Shown here: piece by piece, positions 9,175 to 18,476 of the stretch
Position numbering within the stretch: the first letter of the stretch is position 1
How the letters are laid out: the number at the start of each line of letters is the position of its first letter
Source of the DNA: Pseudomonas purpurea
Lineage (GTDB): Bacteria; Pseudomonadota; Gammaproteobacteria; Pseudomonadales; Pseudomonadaceae
Assembly (NCBI RefSeq): GCF_039908635.1
Contig: NZ_CP150918.1
Span: 3,777,001 to 3,841,000, forward strand
Length of the DNA stretch: 64,000 bases
Direction: 5' to 3'
Position numbers and translations under genes: made by a program
The notes under the pieces: generated by a model
Told to the model about the DNA's origin: nothing
The model's input: the letters and a program-made list of their open reading frames with translations, nothing else
Database searches by the model: none

Positions 9175-10512
9175 TCAGCTGGCCGTGGCCAACAACAGGT
9201 CCAGCACCGAACGGCTGTGCCCGCGTGATTTACCGTGGTCGTACAGCGAACCGGCAATCTCGTCGGCACGGATCGGCAGCACCGACAGCAAGGTGTCACT
9301 CAAGCCGTGGCTGGCCTGGCAGAAGCCCTGCATGTAGATGCCGGCCTTGCAGCGCTCGTCGGTGATCAGTTTGTAATTGCGGTCGACCTCGAAGTCCCCC
9401 AGGTACTGGGCCAGCGGCGCCAGCAATTTGCGGTGCATCTGACGCTCGTAACCCGTGGCCAGGACCACCGCGTCATAGTGACGAACCATCAACTCGCCGG
9501 AGGCATTGTTGCGCAGCGCCAACTGAACGCCGTTCTCGGTGGCCGTGGCTTTTTCCACCGTGGTCAGGGTACGGAACGCGTGACGGGCAACGCCCGAGAC
9601 TTTCTGACGGTAGAAGATGCCGTAGATGCGTTCGATCAGGTCGATGTCCACCACCGAATAGTTGGTGTTGTGGTACTCGTTGACCAAGCGTTCGCGCTCG
9701 CTGCTGACCTGCTGGAACACCAGGTCGGTGAACTCCGGGGAAAACACTTCGTTGACGAACGGGCTGTCGTCCGCCGGCTTGAGCGCCGAACCGCGCAGGA
9801 TCATGTCGACCTGCACCGACGGGAAGCTGTCATTGAGGTCGATGAACGCTTCCGCCGCACTCTGCCCGCCGCCGATGATCGCAATGTTCATCGCCTGGCC
9901 ATTCACACACGGCTGCTTGGCCATGCGTTCCAGGTACTGGGAATGGTGGAACACCCGAGCATCATCCTTCAGGCCCTTGAAGGCCTCGGGAATACGCGGC
10001 GTGCCGCCGGCGCTGACGACCACCGAACGGGTGGTACGCACGAACTCCTGCCCCTGGGTATCCCGGGAAATTACCCGCAAGGCTTCGACCTGCTGGTGAT
10101 GCATCACCGGTTCGATGGCCAGCACTTCCTCACCGTAGCGGCTCTGCTCGGTGAACTGCCCGGCGACCCAGCGCAGGTAGTCGTTGTACTCCATGCGGCA
10201 CGGGTAAAAGGTGCCCAGGTTGATGAAGTCCACCAGGCGAGCGTGGTGTTTCAGGTAATTGACGAACGAGTAAGGGCTGGTCGGATTGCGCAGCGTGACC
10301 AGGTCCTTGAGGAACGAGATCTGCAATTCGCTCTGGGTGACCAGTGTATTGCCGTGCCAGCGGTAGTCGGCCTGTTTGTCGAGGAACAGCACATCCAGTT
10401 CGCCCTGCGCCTGGCTGCGCTCTTGCAGCGCAATGGCCAGCGCCAGGTTCGAGGGACCAAAACCGATGCCAATCAGATCGTGAACGATGGCCGATGCAAT
10501 TGCTTGTGTCAT
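9175..10512 (-). CDS. pvdA: L-ornithine N5-monooxygenase PvdA
   Basis: This 445-residue flavoprotein hydroxylates the side-chain amine of L-ornithine with FAD, NADPH and O2, giving the N5-hydroxyornithine used for pyoverdine hydroxamates. Visible motifs are the FAD-binding GIGFGPSNLALA near residues 16-27, substrate-side WHGNTLVTQSELQISFLKDL, the NADPH-binding IIGGGQSAAEAF near residue 213, and ATGYER near the C terminus. These match the PvdA/SidA class. A perfect PvdS promoter lies 100 bases upstream. It is next to fpvI, as in P. aeruginosa, but pvdQ, which neighbours pvdA there, is absent from this window. Confidence 0.97.
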   Translation of the reverse strand: MTQAIASAIVHDLIGIGFGPSNLALAIALQERSQAQGELDVLFLDKQADYRWHGNTLVTQSELQISFLKDLVTLRNPTSPYSFVNYLKHHARLVDFINLGTFYPCRMEYNDYLRWVAGQFTEQSRYGEEVLAIEPVMHHQQVEALRVISRDTQGQEFVRTTRSVVVSAGGTPRIPEAFKGLKDDARVFHHSQYLERMAKQPCVNGQAMNIAIIGGGQSAAEAFIDLNDSFPSVQVDMILRGSALKPADDSPFVNEVFSPEFTDLVFQQVSSERERLVNEYHNTNYSVVDIDLIERIYGIFYRQKVSGVARHAFRTLTTVEKATATENGVQLALRNNASGELMVRHYDAVVLATGYERQMHRKLLAPLAQYLGDFEVDRNYKLITDERCKAGIYMQGFCQASHGLSDTLLSVLPIRADEIAGSLYDHGKSRGHSRSVLDLLLATAS

Positions 10513-10611
10513 TTCCAGTGTCCTCTGGATAAGCCGCTCAACAGTGGGCAGCGAAAGCCTGGGTGACCTGGCCGGCCCTGGACAGGACAGCAGGTCGTCT
10601 GTTGAGTAGGA

Positions 10612-10635
10612 ACGAGGACAATGAAAAAAAATTTA
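10612..10635 (-). promoter_or_regulatory. PvdS-dependent promoter (iron-starvation box) of pvdA
   Basis: On the minus strand TAAAT (10631-10635) and CGT (10612-10614) are separated by exactly 16 bases, the known PvdS recognition pattern TAAAT-N16/17-CGT. It is 100 bases before the pvdA start. Confidence 0.88.
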
Positions 10636-10646
10636 CTGGGAAAGGA

Positions 10647-11129
10647 TCAATGGGCATCCCACTGCCGCACACGCACCCGGCAATGCTTCATGGCATTGAC
10701 GATGTGCTTTTCCACCAGACTGCGGGAAATACCCAGGCGCTCGGCGATCTCCGGGTGGGACAGGCCTTCGATCTTGCGCAGCAGAAAACTCTCGCGGCAC
10801 AGCGCCGGCAGCTCGGCCAACGCCCGTTGCAGCATGTCCAGCCGCTGCCGGTGATCAAGGCAACTGTGGGGTGAAGGCGTGAAAAACCGTTCTTCGCTGT
10901 CCAGCACATCCAGCGACTCGACCTGACGCAAGGCGTTGCGACGGTGGCCGTCGATCACCAGGTTCAGCGCGGTGCGGTAGAGGAAGGCCCGGGGCTGCTC
11001 GATCGGCGTGTCACTGGAACGCTCCAGTACCCGCACATACGCGTCATGCACCACATCTTCGGCCACCTGACGGTTGCCCAGCTTGGCGTTAAGGAAACAC
11101 ACCAGCTCGCGATAGTAGTTCTCCAACAT
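10647..11129 (-). CDS. fpvI: ECF sigma factor FpvI
   Basis: This 160-residue sigma-70 family protein has only regions 2 and 4. Region 2 begins YYRELVCFLNAKLGNRQVAEDVVHDAYVRVL, with its core in the AEDVVHDAY helix. Region 4 contains LPALCRESFLLRKIEGLSHPEIAERLGISRSLVEKHI, with its helix-turn-helix at HPEIAERLGIS. It resembles the FecI/FpvI group and not PvdS, which is longer and differs at the N terminus. FpvI drives transcription of the receptor gene fpvA when ferripyoverdine binds FpvA. Its position beside pvdA and facing pvdR matches P. aeruginosa. The anti-sigma gene fpvR, which lies between fpvI and pvdR in PAO1, is missing here. A Fur box is about 100 bases upstream. Confidence 0.9.
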   Translation of the reverse strand: MLENYYRELVCFLNAKLGNRQVAEDVVHDAYVRVLERSSDTPIEQPRAFLYRTALNLVIDGHRRNALRQVESLDVLDSEERFFTPSPHSCLDHRQRLDMLQRALAELPALCRESFLLRKIEGLSHPEIAERLGISRSLVEKHIVNAMKHCRVRVRQWDAH

Positions 11130-11226
11130 GACTCCCGACCGCTTGGGGCGCGGTTTCTATCGTTGCGCCACACCGCCAGCCTCGGGAAACGATGGCGGCA
11201 CGATGATGGCAGATTCTAGGGTGCGT

Positions 11227-11246
11227 AATTTATAGTAATTCTCATA
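11227..11246 (-). promoter_or_regulatory. Fur box upstream of fpvI
   Basis: Read on the minus strand the site is TATGAGAATTACTATAAATT, a recognisable but imperfect match to the Fur consensus built on GATAAT repeats. It lies about 98 bases before the fpvI ATG. Fe-Fur repression of fpvI is known in Pseudomonas. Confidence 0.7.
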
Positions 11247-11319
11247 TAGATTTAAAGCGCCCCATGCATTTGCCGGGAAATTTTCCTGCCCTATACCTGT
11301 AACCCCATGTGTTTTCACT

Positions 11320-11343
11320 TAAATTCCCGTTCGGTTTCATCGT
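11320..11343 (+). promoter_or_regulatory. PvdS-dependent promoter of pvdR-pvdT-opmQ
   Basis: TAAAT at 11320-11324 and CGT at 11341-11343 are separated by 16 bases. The box is 108 bases upstream of pvdR in the right orientation. The 11130-11451 gap contains this box and the fpvI Fur box, but no anti-sigma gene. Confidence 0.88.
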
Positions 11344-11451
11344 TTAATGGACAGTTTCCCGTGCCTGTCAGCTCTGCGACAGCATTCAGTGGTGGTCCAG
11401 ACTTGACCACGTCCTGACTCACGGGCCGATTTCCATTGGCCGGAATACTGC

Positions 11452-12627
11452 ATGAAACGTCCCCGACAGACCCGCCGCGCCCTGCTTGTAACACTTTGCC
11501 TGATCCCTGTTGTTGCGCTCGCCGCCTGGCAAATCATCCCGCCCGGCCGGGACAAGTTCGCCACCGTGCTAGTCAGCCGGGGTGACATCGAAAGCAGCGT
11601 GACCGCGCTGGGTACATTGCAACCACGACGTTATGTGGATGTGGGCGCCCAGGCCTCCGGGCAGATCCACAAGATTCATGTCGAAGCAGGCGACGTGGTC
11701 AAGGAAGGTCAGTTGCTGGTGGAAATCGACCCGTCCACGCAAAAGGCCAAACTCGACGCCGGGCGTTTCTCCATCGAGAACCTCAAGGCCCAGTTGCAAG
11801 AGCAGCAAGCCCTGCACGACCTCGCGCAGCAGAAATACCGCCGCCAACAGACACTCGCCAGCGGCGGCGCCACCCGCGAAGAAGACGTGCAGACCGCCCA
11901 GGCCGAAGTGCGCGCCACCAAGGCGCGCATCGAAATGTTCCAGGCGCAGATCCGCCAAGCCCAGGCGAGCCTGCGTAGCGACGAAGCGGAACTCGGTTAC
12001 ACGCGCATCTACGCGCCAATGTCCGGCACGGTGGTCGCGGTGGACGCGCGCGAAGGCCAGACCCTCAATGCGCAACAACAGACGCCGTTGATTTTGCGGA
12101 TTGCCAAACTGTCGCCCATGACGGTCTGGGCTGAAGTCTCGGAAGCTGACATCGGCCACGTCAAACCCGGCATGAACGCCTACTTCACCACCCTGAGCGG
12201 CGGTGCCCGACGCTGGAACAGCACGGTTCGCCAGATCCTCCCCGTCCCCCCAAAACCGCTGGATCAAACCAGCCAGGGTGGCGGCAGTGGCAGCCCGTCG
12301 GGAAGCAAAAGCGGCAGCGGGCGCGTGGTGCTCTACACCGTGTTGCTGGACGTCGATAACAGTGACAACACGTTAATGGCGGAAATGACCACCCAAGTCT
12401 TTTTTGTCGCCGGGGAAGCGAAGAACGTGCTGACCGCGCCCGTCTCCGCCTTGCAAAATGGTGCGAAAGCCTCGATCCAGAATGTTCGGGTCGTCGCCCA
12501 GAATGGCCAGATCCAACAACGCGAAATCAGCACCGGCATCAGCGATCGGCTGCGCGTGCAGATCCTCGACGGTCTGAACGAGGGCGATCACCTGTTGATC
12601 GGCCCGGCTGACGGCAGCGGAGGCTGA
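11452..12627 (+). CDS. pvdR: Pyoverdine efflux periplasmic adaptor PvdR (MacA type)
   Basis: This 391-residue membrane fusion protein has an N-terminal membrane anchor (about residues 11-27) and a biotinyl-lipoyl half (GTLQPRRYVDVGAQASGQ and EAGDVVKEGQLLVEIDP). A long helical hairpin follows (about 95-180, rich in Q, A and K), then beta-barrel and membrane-proximal domains. It links the PvdT ABC transporter to OpmQ for release or recycling of pyoverdine from the periplasm. pvdT starts directly after the stop codon (TGAATG), so translation is coupled. A Gly/Ser-rich insert near residues 275-290 is unusual but seen in MacA-like proteins. Confidence 0.93.
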   Translation: MKRPRQTRRALLVTLCLIPVVALAAWQIIPPGRDKFATVLVSRGDIESSVTALGTLQPRRYVDVGAQASGQIHKIHVEAGDVVKEGQLLVEIDPSTQKAKLDAGRFSIENLKAQLQEQQALHDLAQQKYRRQQTLASGGATREEDVQTAQAEVRATKARIEMFQAQIRQAQASLRSDEAELGYTRIYAPMSGTVVAVDAREGQTLNAQQQTPLILRIAKLSPMTVWAEVSEADIGHVKPGMNAYFTTLSGGARRWNSTVRQILPVPPKPLDQTSQGGGSGSPSGSKSGSGRVVLYTVLLDVDNSDNTLMAEMTTQVFFVAGEAKNVLTAPVSALQNGAKASIQNVRVVAQNGQIQQREISTGISDRLRVQILDGLNEGDHLLIGPADGSGG

Positions 12628-14601
12628 ATGCAAACGCCGCTGATCGACCTCAAAGACATTCGCAAATCCTATGGCGGTGGCGATGCTCCTGAAGTTCACG
12701 TCTTGCGCGGTATTGACCTGTCGATCCATGCAGGTGAGTTCGTGGCCATTGTGGGCGCTTCCGGTTCCGGCAAGTCGACGCTGATGAACATCCTCGGCTG
12801 CCTCGACCGGCCGACCTGTGGTGAATACCGGTTCGCCGGCGAAAATGTCGCCCACCTGGACAGCGACGAACTGGCCTGGCTGCGCCGTGAGGCCTTTGGC
12901 TTTGTGTTCCAGGGTTATCACCTGATCCCTTCAGGTTCAGCCCAGGAAAACGTCGAAATGCCGGCCATCTACGCCGGCACCCCGGCAGCCGAACGCCACG
13001 CCCGCGCGGCCGCCCTGCTGGATCGGCTGGGGCTGGCCGAGCGCACCGGCAACCGCCCGCATCAATTGTCCGGTGGCCAACAGCAACGGGTGTCGATTGC
13101 CCGGGCCCTGATGAATGGCGGCCACATCATCCTCGCTGACGAACCCACCGGCGCCCTCGACAGCCACAGCGGCGCCGAGGTCATGACCCTGCTCGATGAA
13201 CTGGCGAGCCAGGGGCACGTGGTCATTCTGATCACCCACGACCGCGAAGTCGCGGCCCGTGCCAAACGCATCATCGAGATCCGTGACGGGCTGATCATCA
13301 GCGACAGCGCACACAACAACCCCGACGCGCAGCACTCGGCCAACCCGGGAGCCTTGCAAGCGGTAGACCTGCGACAGCGCCTGAGCGAAGGCAGCGAAAT
13401 AACCGGTGCATGGAAAGGCGAGTTGATTGATGCCATGCAGGCCGCCTGGCGGGTGATGTGGATCAACCGGTTTCGCACTGCGCTGACATTGCTCGGCATC
13501 ATCATCGGCGTCGCCTCGGTCGTGGTGATGCTGGCGGTGGGCGAAGGCAGCAAGCGCCAGGTCATGGCGCAAATGGGGGCCTTCGGTTCGAACATCATTT
13601 ACCTCAGTGGCTCCTCGCCCAACCCGCGCACACCGCCCGGGGTCGTCACCCTCAGTGACGTCGCCGCGCTCTCCTTGTTGCCCCAGGTCAAACGCATCAT
13701 GCCGGTCAATGGCGCCGAAGCCGGCGTGCGGTTCGGTAACGTCGATCACACCAGTTACGTGGGCGGCAACGACACCAATTTCCCGACGATCTTCAGTTGG
13801 CCGGTTGTCCAGGGCAGCTACTTCACCCAGGCCGACGAAGACAATGCCGCCGCCGTGGCGGTGATTGGCAAAAAGGTTCGCGACAAACTGCTCAAGGATG
13901 TCGCCGACCCGATTGGCCAGTACATCCTGATCGAAAACGTGCCCTTTCAGGTGGTCGGCGTACTCGCCGAAAAAGGTTCCAGCAGTGGCGACCAGGACAG
14001 CGACGATCGTATTGCCGTGCCTTACTCGGCCGCCAGCGTTCGACTGTTTGGAAGCCACAACCCCGAATATGTGGTGATCGCCGCGGCCGACGCACGCAAG
14101 GTCAAGGAAGCCGAACAAGCCATCGACGAACTGATGCGAAAACTCCACGACGGCAAACACGACTATGAGTTGACCAACAACGCCGCGATGATCCAGGCCG
14201 AAGCCCGGACACAAAACACCCTGTCGTTGATGCTCGGTTCGATTGCCGCGATTTCCCTGCTGGTGGGCGGCATCGGAGTGATGAACATCATGCTGATGAC
14301 CGTGCGCGAGCGCACCCGCGAAATCGGCATCCGCATGGCTACCGGCGCTCGCCAACGGGACATCCTGCGCCAGTTCCTCACCGAAGCGGTGATGCTCTCG
14401 GTGGTCGGCGGGATCGCCGGCATCGCCCTGGCGCTGCTGGTCGGCGGCATTCTGATTCTCAGCGAAGTGGCCGTGGCCTTCACCGCGCTCGCGGTGCTCG
14501 GCGCCTTCGCCTGTGCGCTGGTGACCGGCGTTGTCTTCGGCTTCATGCCGGCCCGCAAAGCTGCCCGGCTCGACCCGGTAACGGCCCTGACCAGTGAATG
14601 A
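12628..14601 (+). CDS. pvdT: Pyoverdine efflux ABC transporter PvdT (MacB type)
   Basis: The 657-residue protein fuses an ABC ATPase to an FtsX-type membrane domain. The ATPase shows Walker [10 protein letters not shown] (about 48), signature [15 protein letters not shown] and Walker [11 protein letters not shown]. The membrane half has one helix near residue 285, a large periplasmic domain, and three C-terminal helices after the [21 protein letters not shown] stretch that begins near residue 530. It works with PvdR and OpmQ as a MacAB-TolC-like pump. It overlaps the start region of opmQ by a few bases. The length is normal for MacB. Confidence 0.94.
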   Translation: MQTPLIDLKDIRKSYGGGDAPEVHVLRGIDLSIHAGEFVAIVGASGSGKSTLMNILGCLDRPTCGEYRFAGENVAHLDSDELAWLRREAFGFVFQGYHLIPSGSAQENVEMPAIYAGTPAAERHARAAALLDRLGLAERTGNRPHQLSGGQQQRVSIARALMNGGHIILADEPTGALDSHSGAEVMTLLDELASQGHVVILITHDREVAARAKRIIEIRDGLIISDSAHNNPDAQHSANPGALQAVDLRQRLSEGSEITGAWKGELIDAMQAAWRVMWINRFRTALTLLGIIIGVASVVVMLAVGEGSKRQVMAQMGAFGSNIIYLSGSSPNPRTPPGVVTLSDVAALSLLPQVKRIMPVNGAEAGVRFGNVDHTSYVGGNDTNFPTIFSWPVVQGSYFTQADEDNAAAVAVIGKKVRDKLLKDVADPIGQYILIENVPFQVVGVLAEKGSSSGDQDSDDRIAVPYSAASVRLFGSHNPEYVVIAAADARKVKEAEQAIDELMRKLHDGKHDYELTNNAAMIQAEARTQNTLSLMLGSIAAISLLVGGIGVMNIMLMTVRERTREIGIRMATGARQRDILRQFLTEAVMLSVVGGIAGIALALLVGGILILSEVAVAFTALAVLGAFACALVTGVVFGFMPARKAARLDPVTALTSE

Positions 14602-14608
14602 TCGAACG

Positions 14609-16003
14609 ATGAAATCGCCCCTGACCCTGCTCTCCCTCTGCCTGTTGCTCAGCGCATGCGCCAACCCGGTGCCGCGCCCGGACAGCGGCTTGCAAGCGCC
14701 CGCGTCCTGGCACTCGCCGAACACCGAAACCGCCGCGCTCCAACGCGGGCAATGGTGGACCACTTTCGGCAGCCCGGAACTGGATCGCCTCATCGAACAG
14801 GCCCGTGCCGGCAGTTACGACCTGGCGGCAGCGACGGCCCGGGTTCGTCAGGCCCAGGCTGGCGCAGTCGTGGCCGGTGGCCCGTTGTTGCCCGAGGTGA
14901 AAGCCGGCGTGAATGCCAACCGGCAGAAACTGTTGCGAGGTAACGGCTACAGCCAGTTGGATGCCGACAACAGCAATAAAGCCGTGGACTATTTCGATGC
15001 AACCTTGAGCGCCAGTTACGAGATCGACTTCTGGGGCGGCCGTCGCGCGGCCCGTGACAGCGCCGTACTGGGTGTGCGCGCCAGCGAGTTCGATCAGGCG
15101 ACCGTTGAGCTGACACTGCTCAGCGGCGTCGCCAATGCTTACGCGCAAACCCTGTCGCTGCGCGAGCAAAGCCGAATCGCCGCGCTCAACCTGGCCAATG
15201 CGCAAAACGTGTTGAAACTGGTCCAGACCCGACATGACGCAGGCAGCGCAACCACCCTTGAATTGGCGCAACAGAAGAGCCTGGTCGCCGCTCAACAACG
15301 CCAGTTGCCGCTGGTTCAGCAACAGGCCGAAGAAGCCTTGATTACCCTGGCCGCCCTCCTCGGCCAACCGGTCCAGAACCTGACGCTCGGCAGCCAGCGC
15401 CTCGATCAACTGAACTGGCCGAGCATCGGCGCCGGACTGCCCAGCGAACTGCTCAGCCGTCGTCCGGACATCGCCCGGGCCGAAGCGCAACTCGCTGCCG
15501 CCCAGGCTGACGTCACCGTGGCCCGAGCGGCGATGCTACCCACCGTCACCTTGAGCGCCAGCCTGGGCTCCGGTGCCGACACCGTGTCGGACATTCTGCG
15601 CAGTCCGTTCTACAACCTGACCGCCGGGCTGGTGGCGCCGATCTTCAACAACGGGCGCCTGAGCGCCGGGCGCGACCAGGCCCGCGCCCGCCAGGAAGAA
15701 CTGCTGCAAACCTACCGTGGGGCAATCATCAATGGTTTCGCCGACGTCGAAAAAGCCCTGACCGGCATTCGCGGTCTGGACCAGCAACGGCAGTGGCAAA
15801 GCGAAGAACTCAGCCAGGCGCAAATCGCCTTCGATATCGCCGAAAGTCGCTACAAGGCTGGCGCCGAAGACCTGCTCACGGTCCTCGAAACCCAGCGCAC
15901 GTTGTACGCCGCCCAGGACCTCAACGTGCAACTGCGCTTGTCGCGCCTGCAAGCCAGCATTGCGCTGTACAAGGCACTGGGCGGTGGCTGGCAAGTGCTG
16001 TGA
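14609..16003 (+). CDS. opmQ: Outer-membrane efflux lipoprotein OpmQ
   Basis: This is a 464-residue RND/MacAB-type outer membrane factor of the NodT group. I place the start at ATG 14609 because the protein then begins with a lipoprotein signal, MKSPLTLLSLCLLLSACANP, with the lipobox LLSAC. A GTG at 14594 in the same frame overlaps the pvdT stop and is an alternative. Two OEP repeats are visible; each contains a long helical segment, for example SELLSRRPDIARAEAQLAAAQ in the middle. It forms the outer-membrane channel of the PvdRT-OpmQ pump. Confidence 0.93.
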   Translation: MKSPLTLLSLCLLLSACANPVPRPDSGLQAPASWHSPNTETAALQRGQWWTTFGSPELDRLIEQARAGSYDLAAATARVRQAQAGAVVAGGPLLPEVKAGVNANRQKLLRGNGYSQLDADNSNKAVDYFDATLSASYEIDFWGGRRAARDSAVLGVRASEFDQATVELTLLSGVANAYAQTLSLREQSRIAALNLANAQNVLKLVQTRHDAGSATTLELAQQKSLVAAQQRQLPLVQQQAEEALITLAALLGQPVQNLTLGSQRLDQLNWPSIGAGLPSELLSRRPDIARAEAQLAAAQADVTVARAAMLPTVTLSASLGSGADTVSDILRSPFYNLTAGLVAPIFNNGRLSAGRDQARARQEELLQTYRGAIINGFADVEKALTGIRGLDQQRQWQSEELSQAQIAFDIAESRYKAGAEDLLTVLETQRTLYAAQDLNVQLRLSRLQASIALYKALGGGWQVL

Positions 16004-16021
16004 GCCATGCCTGAATGCAAA

Positions 16022-16058
16022 AACCGCCCGTTCCAGACGAAACGAGCGGTTCTTGTTT
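16022..16058. terminator. Terminator between opmQ and the converging MFS gene
   Basis: AACCGCCCGTT (16022-16032) pairs with AACGAGCGGTT (16041-16051), with one mismatch, and is followed by CTTGTTT. On the opposite strand the hairpin is followed by the run of T complementary to the A residues before it. It separates two converging operons and probably works in both directions. Confidence 0.75.
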
Positions 16059-16069
16059 GAGCTTCAGCT

Positions 16070-17275
16070 TCAAGCCTGACTGTTGACCACCGCCAGCTTG
16101 CGTTTGAACGACAACACCGCCAGCACCACCACTGCCACGACCAACGCCTGGATGGCAAGAACACTCCAGAACGTACCGAGCTGCTGGTTGTTTTGCATGT
16201 AGTCGTACAACGCCCCACCGATCAGCGCGCTGACAAACGCGCCCAGTCCTGCCGACAATCGTTGCATGCCAAAGGCGAACGCCGGTTTGTCGGGGACTGC
16301 ATTGAGGATCTCCAGATCGCCTTTCAGGAACAGCACCATCTCCGCGAAGGTAATCATGACCGTGCCCACAATCAGCGCCCAGACACTGCCGATCGACAGG
16401 AAGTACATGCTCAGCGACAGCATCATGAACGAGAAGAACATGCTCGCCCGGTAAGACGCCTCGGCAATCACCTTGGACAGCAACGGCTGGCCAAAGAACA
16501 CCAGCAACGCATTGACCGTCAGCAGCCCGCCATACAACCCCGCCGAGTGCAGGCTCGTCGTGTACGGCCCCATGTAGTTCTGGAAGAAGAAGTAACCGTA
16601 AAAGGCCAGGGCATTCAAGGCAAACGGCACCCCCATCAACTTCAGGTACGACACCTTGCCCGCGCGCGGAGGATGCTTGCTGACCTGGGCCGCGCTGTCG
16701 ACAAAGGCCCAATGCGCCAGGGTCAACACCACGAACACCACGAAAATCACCCAGAACAGGACCTCGCTGTTGCCCAGCAAAAACAGCCCGCCAACCAATG
16801 GCCCCATGGCCATCCCCGCGTTCAGCGCCGAACTGGACAACGACAGGAACAACGGCCGCTCGCTGACCGGCACCGCGTTGACGATGTAGGCCTTGTTCGC
16901 CGGCAGGTACAGCGCCGCGCCGGTGGCAATGATGATCACCGCCGGTATCAGCCAGTCGGCCCGTTCAAGGGACGCCAGCAACAGCGCAAACCCCAGCGTA
17001 CGCACCGTAAGCGCCAGCAGCATGGTGCGTTTCAACCCCAGCCGCTCGGCGACAACGCCACCGATGAAGCCGCCACCGAACTGGATCAGCGAAGCAAACC
17101 CGAGCACCCAGCCGACTGCCGCCATGTCCATGTGATTGTGCCGGGTCAACAGAATCGGCACGAACGGCAGCACCATGAAGCTGCCAAACGGGATCAGGAA
17201 CGAACTCAAAATCAGGAACTTCAAGCTCGACGGTAGGTTACTTAAATGATGGATGCCAAACCGAGCCGTTTTCAT
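16070..17275 (-). CDS. Major facilitator superfamily exporter of the ATP-grasp operon
   Basis: The protein has 401 residues from ATG 17275 and about 12 hydrophobic segments. A DHA1-like first half contains FILLTRHNH..., the loop motif AERLGLKRT between helices 2 and 3, and GMAMGPLVGGLFLL in helix 5 (motif C-like, G and P residues typical of exporters). The start is set at 17275 because translation then begins MKTARFGIHHL. It overlaps the upstream ATP-grasp gene by 38 bases, which suggests coupled translation. It is the last gene of a five-gene operon and is the expected exporter of its product. The cargo is unknown. Confidence 0.85.
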   Translation of the reverse strand: MKTARFGIHHLSNLPSSLKFLILSSFLIPFGSFMVLPFVPILLTRHNHMDMAAVGWVLGFASLIQFGGGFIGGVVAERLGLKRTMLLALTVRTLGFALLLASLERADWLIPAVIIIATGAALYLPANKAYIVNAVPVSERPLFLSLSSSALNAGMAMGPLVGGLFLLGNSEVLFWVIFVVFVVLTLAHWAFVDSAAQVSKHPPRAGKVSYLKLMGVPFALNALAFYGYFFFQNYMGPYTTSLHSAGLYGGLLTVNALLVFFGQPLLSKVIAEASYRASMFFSFMMLSLSMYFLSIGSVWALIVGTVMITFAEMVLFLKGDLEILNAVPDKPAFAFGMQRLSAGLGAFVSALIGGALYDYMQNNQQLGTFWSVLAIQALVVAVVVLAVLSFKRKLAVVNSQA

Positions 17276-18476
17276 ATTCAATCCAGAGGCGTTCTTGAAT
17301 CTGTGCAAATTTCTTGAACAGGTCGTCGTGCGAATCGGCGGTCAACAGCAGGTTGCCTTTGCGTTCGCTGTTGTTGGTAATCGGCTTGATGTCGTCTCCG
17401 ACCTTGACCTCAAGCGTCGCCTCGATCAGCCCGCCGATGGACTTCAGGTCTTCTATATCGCTGACCCTGGCAACCACCCCGGCGTCCGGTAGCAGGCTGA
17501 AAAACGCCGCCACCTGATTCATCGCGCTCGGCACCGGCACCTGCTTTTCACCCACTAGGTTGTTGAGTGTCAGGTCGACCTGCTTGACCCCCGTGGTGAG
17601 TTCGAGCATTTTCCAGATCCGGTCACCGCCCACACGCGTCTGTGACTCGATGATGAAGGGCTGGTGATCCCGCGAGAGCTTGACCTCGGTGTGCGCCACG
17701 CCGTTCCTCAACCGGACCGCAGTGAGGAACTCGCGCACGGTGCGCTCGATGCTCGCGCTCGTACGCTCATCAAGGTTATGCGGCGGAACGATGATGTGGT
17801 TCGACAGCGCGTAGGGATAACCCACCATCCTGGCCACCGACATCGTGATGATGTGATGCTCGCCATCAACCGACAGGCTTTCGATGCTGTAGAGCTGGTC
17901 GCTGTCCACCAGTTGTTCGGCGATGAAATCCACGCGTTCTTCTTCGGGCACTGCGCTGATGTAACCCTGGAGTTCCTCGACCGAACGGATCTGCTGTACC
18001 CCGACGCTGGCCGCCCCACTGATGGGTTTGACGATAATCGAGGGGCCATGGGCCTGGTAAAAATCGATCAGTTGCTCCGTGGCACTGAAGCGCTGCCAGG
18101 GCAGTTTCAAGTGTGGGTGCTTGTCGAGCACCTCGCGCATCTTGTCCTTGTAGCGGGTGACCGACACCGCCCACAGGTCCATCCCGGGCACCTGCAACGC
18201 ATCGGCGATCACCGCCGCTGTTTCCATGCCCAGCTCGGTAAATGAAATCACCGCATCGAACGGTTCTTCCGCATGGATCTGCCGCGCCGTGGCCAGGCAC
18301 ACACCGATCTGCGCGACATTCAGTGCCACCTTGTGCCGGGCCGGTGCCAGGAGCGCCGGATCAAACGCCACGGCGGGGCTCAGGCTGCCGAAATAGGAAA
18401 CGTCAAACCCGTTGTCGAACGCCTTCTCGATGATGTCGTTCCAGCCGCCGATCATTAACAGATGAGGCTTAGGCAT
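17238..18476 (-). CDS. ATP-grasp ligase B, L-amino acid ligase-like
   Basis: This is a 412-residue ATP-grasp protein. A pre-ATP-grasp domain begins MPKPHLLMIGGWNDI. The nucleotide-binding Lys is in SIIVKPISGAASVGV near residue 149. The metal and phosphate site is in FIIESQTRVGGDRIW near residue 277, so the usual E-x-N-x-R appears as E-S-Q-T-R with a following GGDRI. Such enzymes activate a carboxylate as acyl phosphate and join it to an amine. Family-wide they make dipeptides or amides. The gene overlaps the preceding ATP-grasp gene by 8 bases. Its substrates cannot be read from the sequence. The Asn-to-Gln change at the metal site is worth noting, although related ligases with an E-S-x-T-R-x-G-G-D form exist. 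Confidence 0.85.
   Translation of the reverse strand: MPKPHLLMIGGWNDIIEKAFDNGFDVSYFGSLSPAVAFDPALLAPARHKVALNVAQIGVCLATARQIHAEEPFDAVISFTELGMETAAVIADALQVPGMDLWAVSVTRYKDKMREVLDKHPHLKLPWQRFSATEQLIDFYQAHGPSIIVKPISGAASVGVQQIRSVEELQGYISAVPEEERVDFIAEQLVDSDQLYSIESLSVDGEHHIITMSVARMVGYPYALSNHIIVPPHNLDERTSASIERTVREFLTAVRLRNGVAHTEVKLSRDHQPFIIESQTRVGGDRIWKMLELTTGVKQVDLTLNNLVGEKQVPVPSAMNQVAAFFSLLPDAGVVARVSDIEDLKSIGGLIEATLEVKVGDDIKPITNNSERKGNLLLTADSHDDLFKKFAQIQERLWIEYENGSVWHPSFK

Noticed and set aside
12937..14793. Long open frame antisense to pvdT
   Set aside because: Gln/His/Gly-rich composition typical of shadow frames; PvdT motifs on the plus strand are unambiguous.
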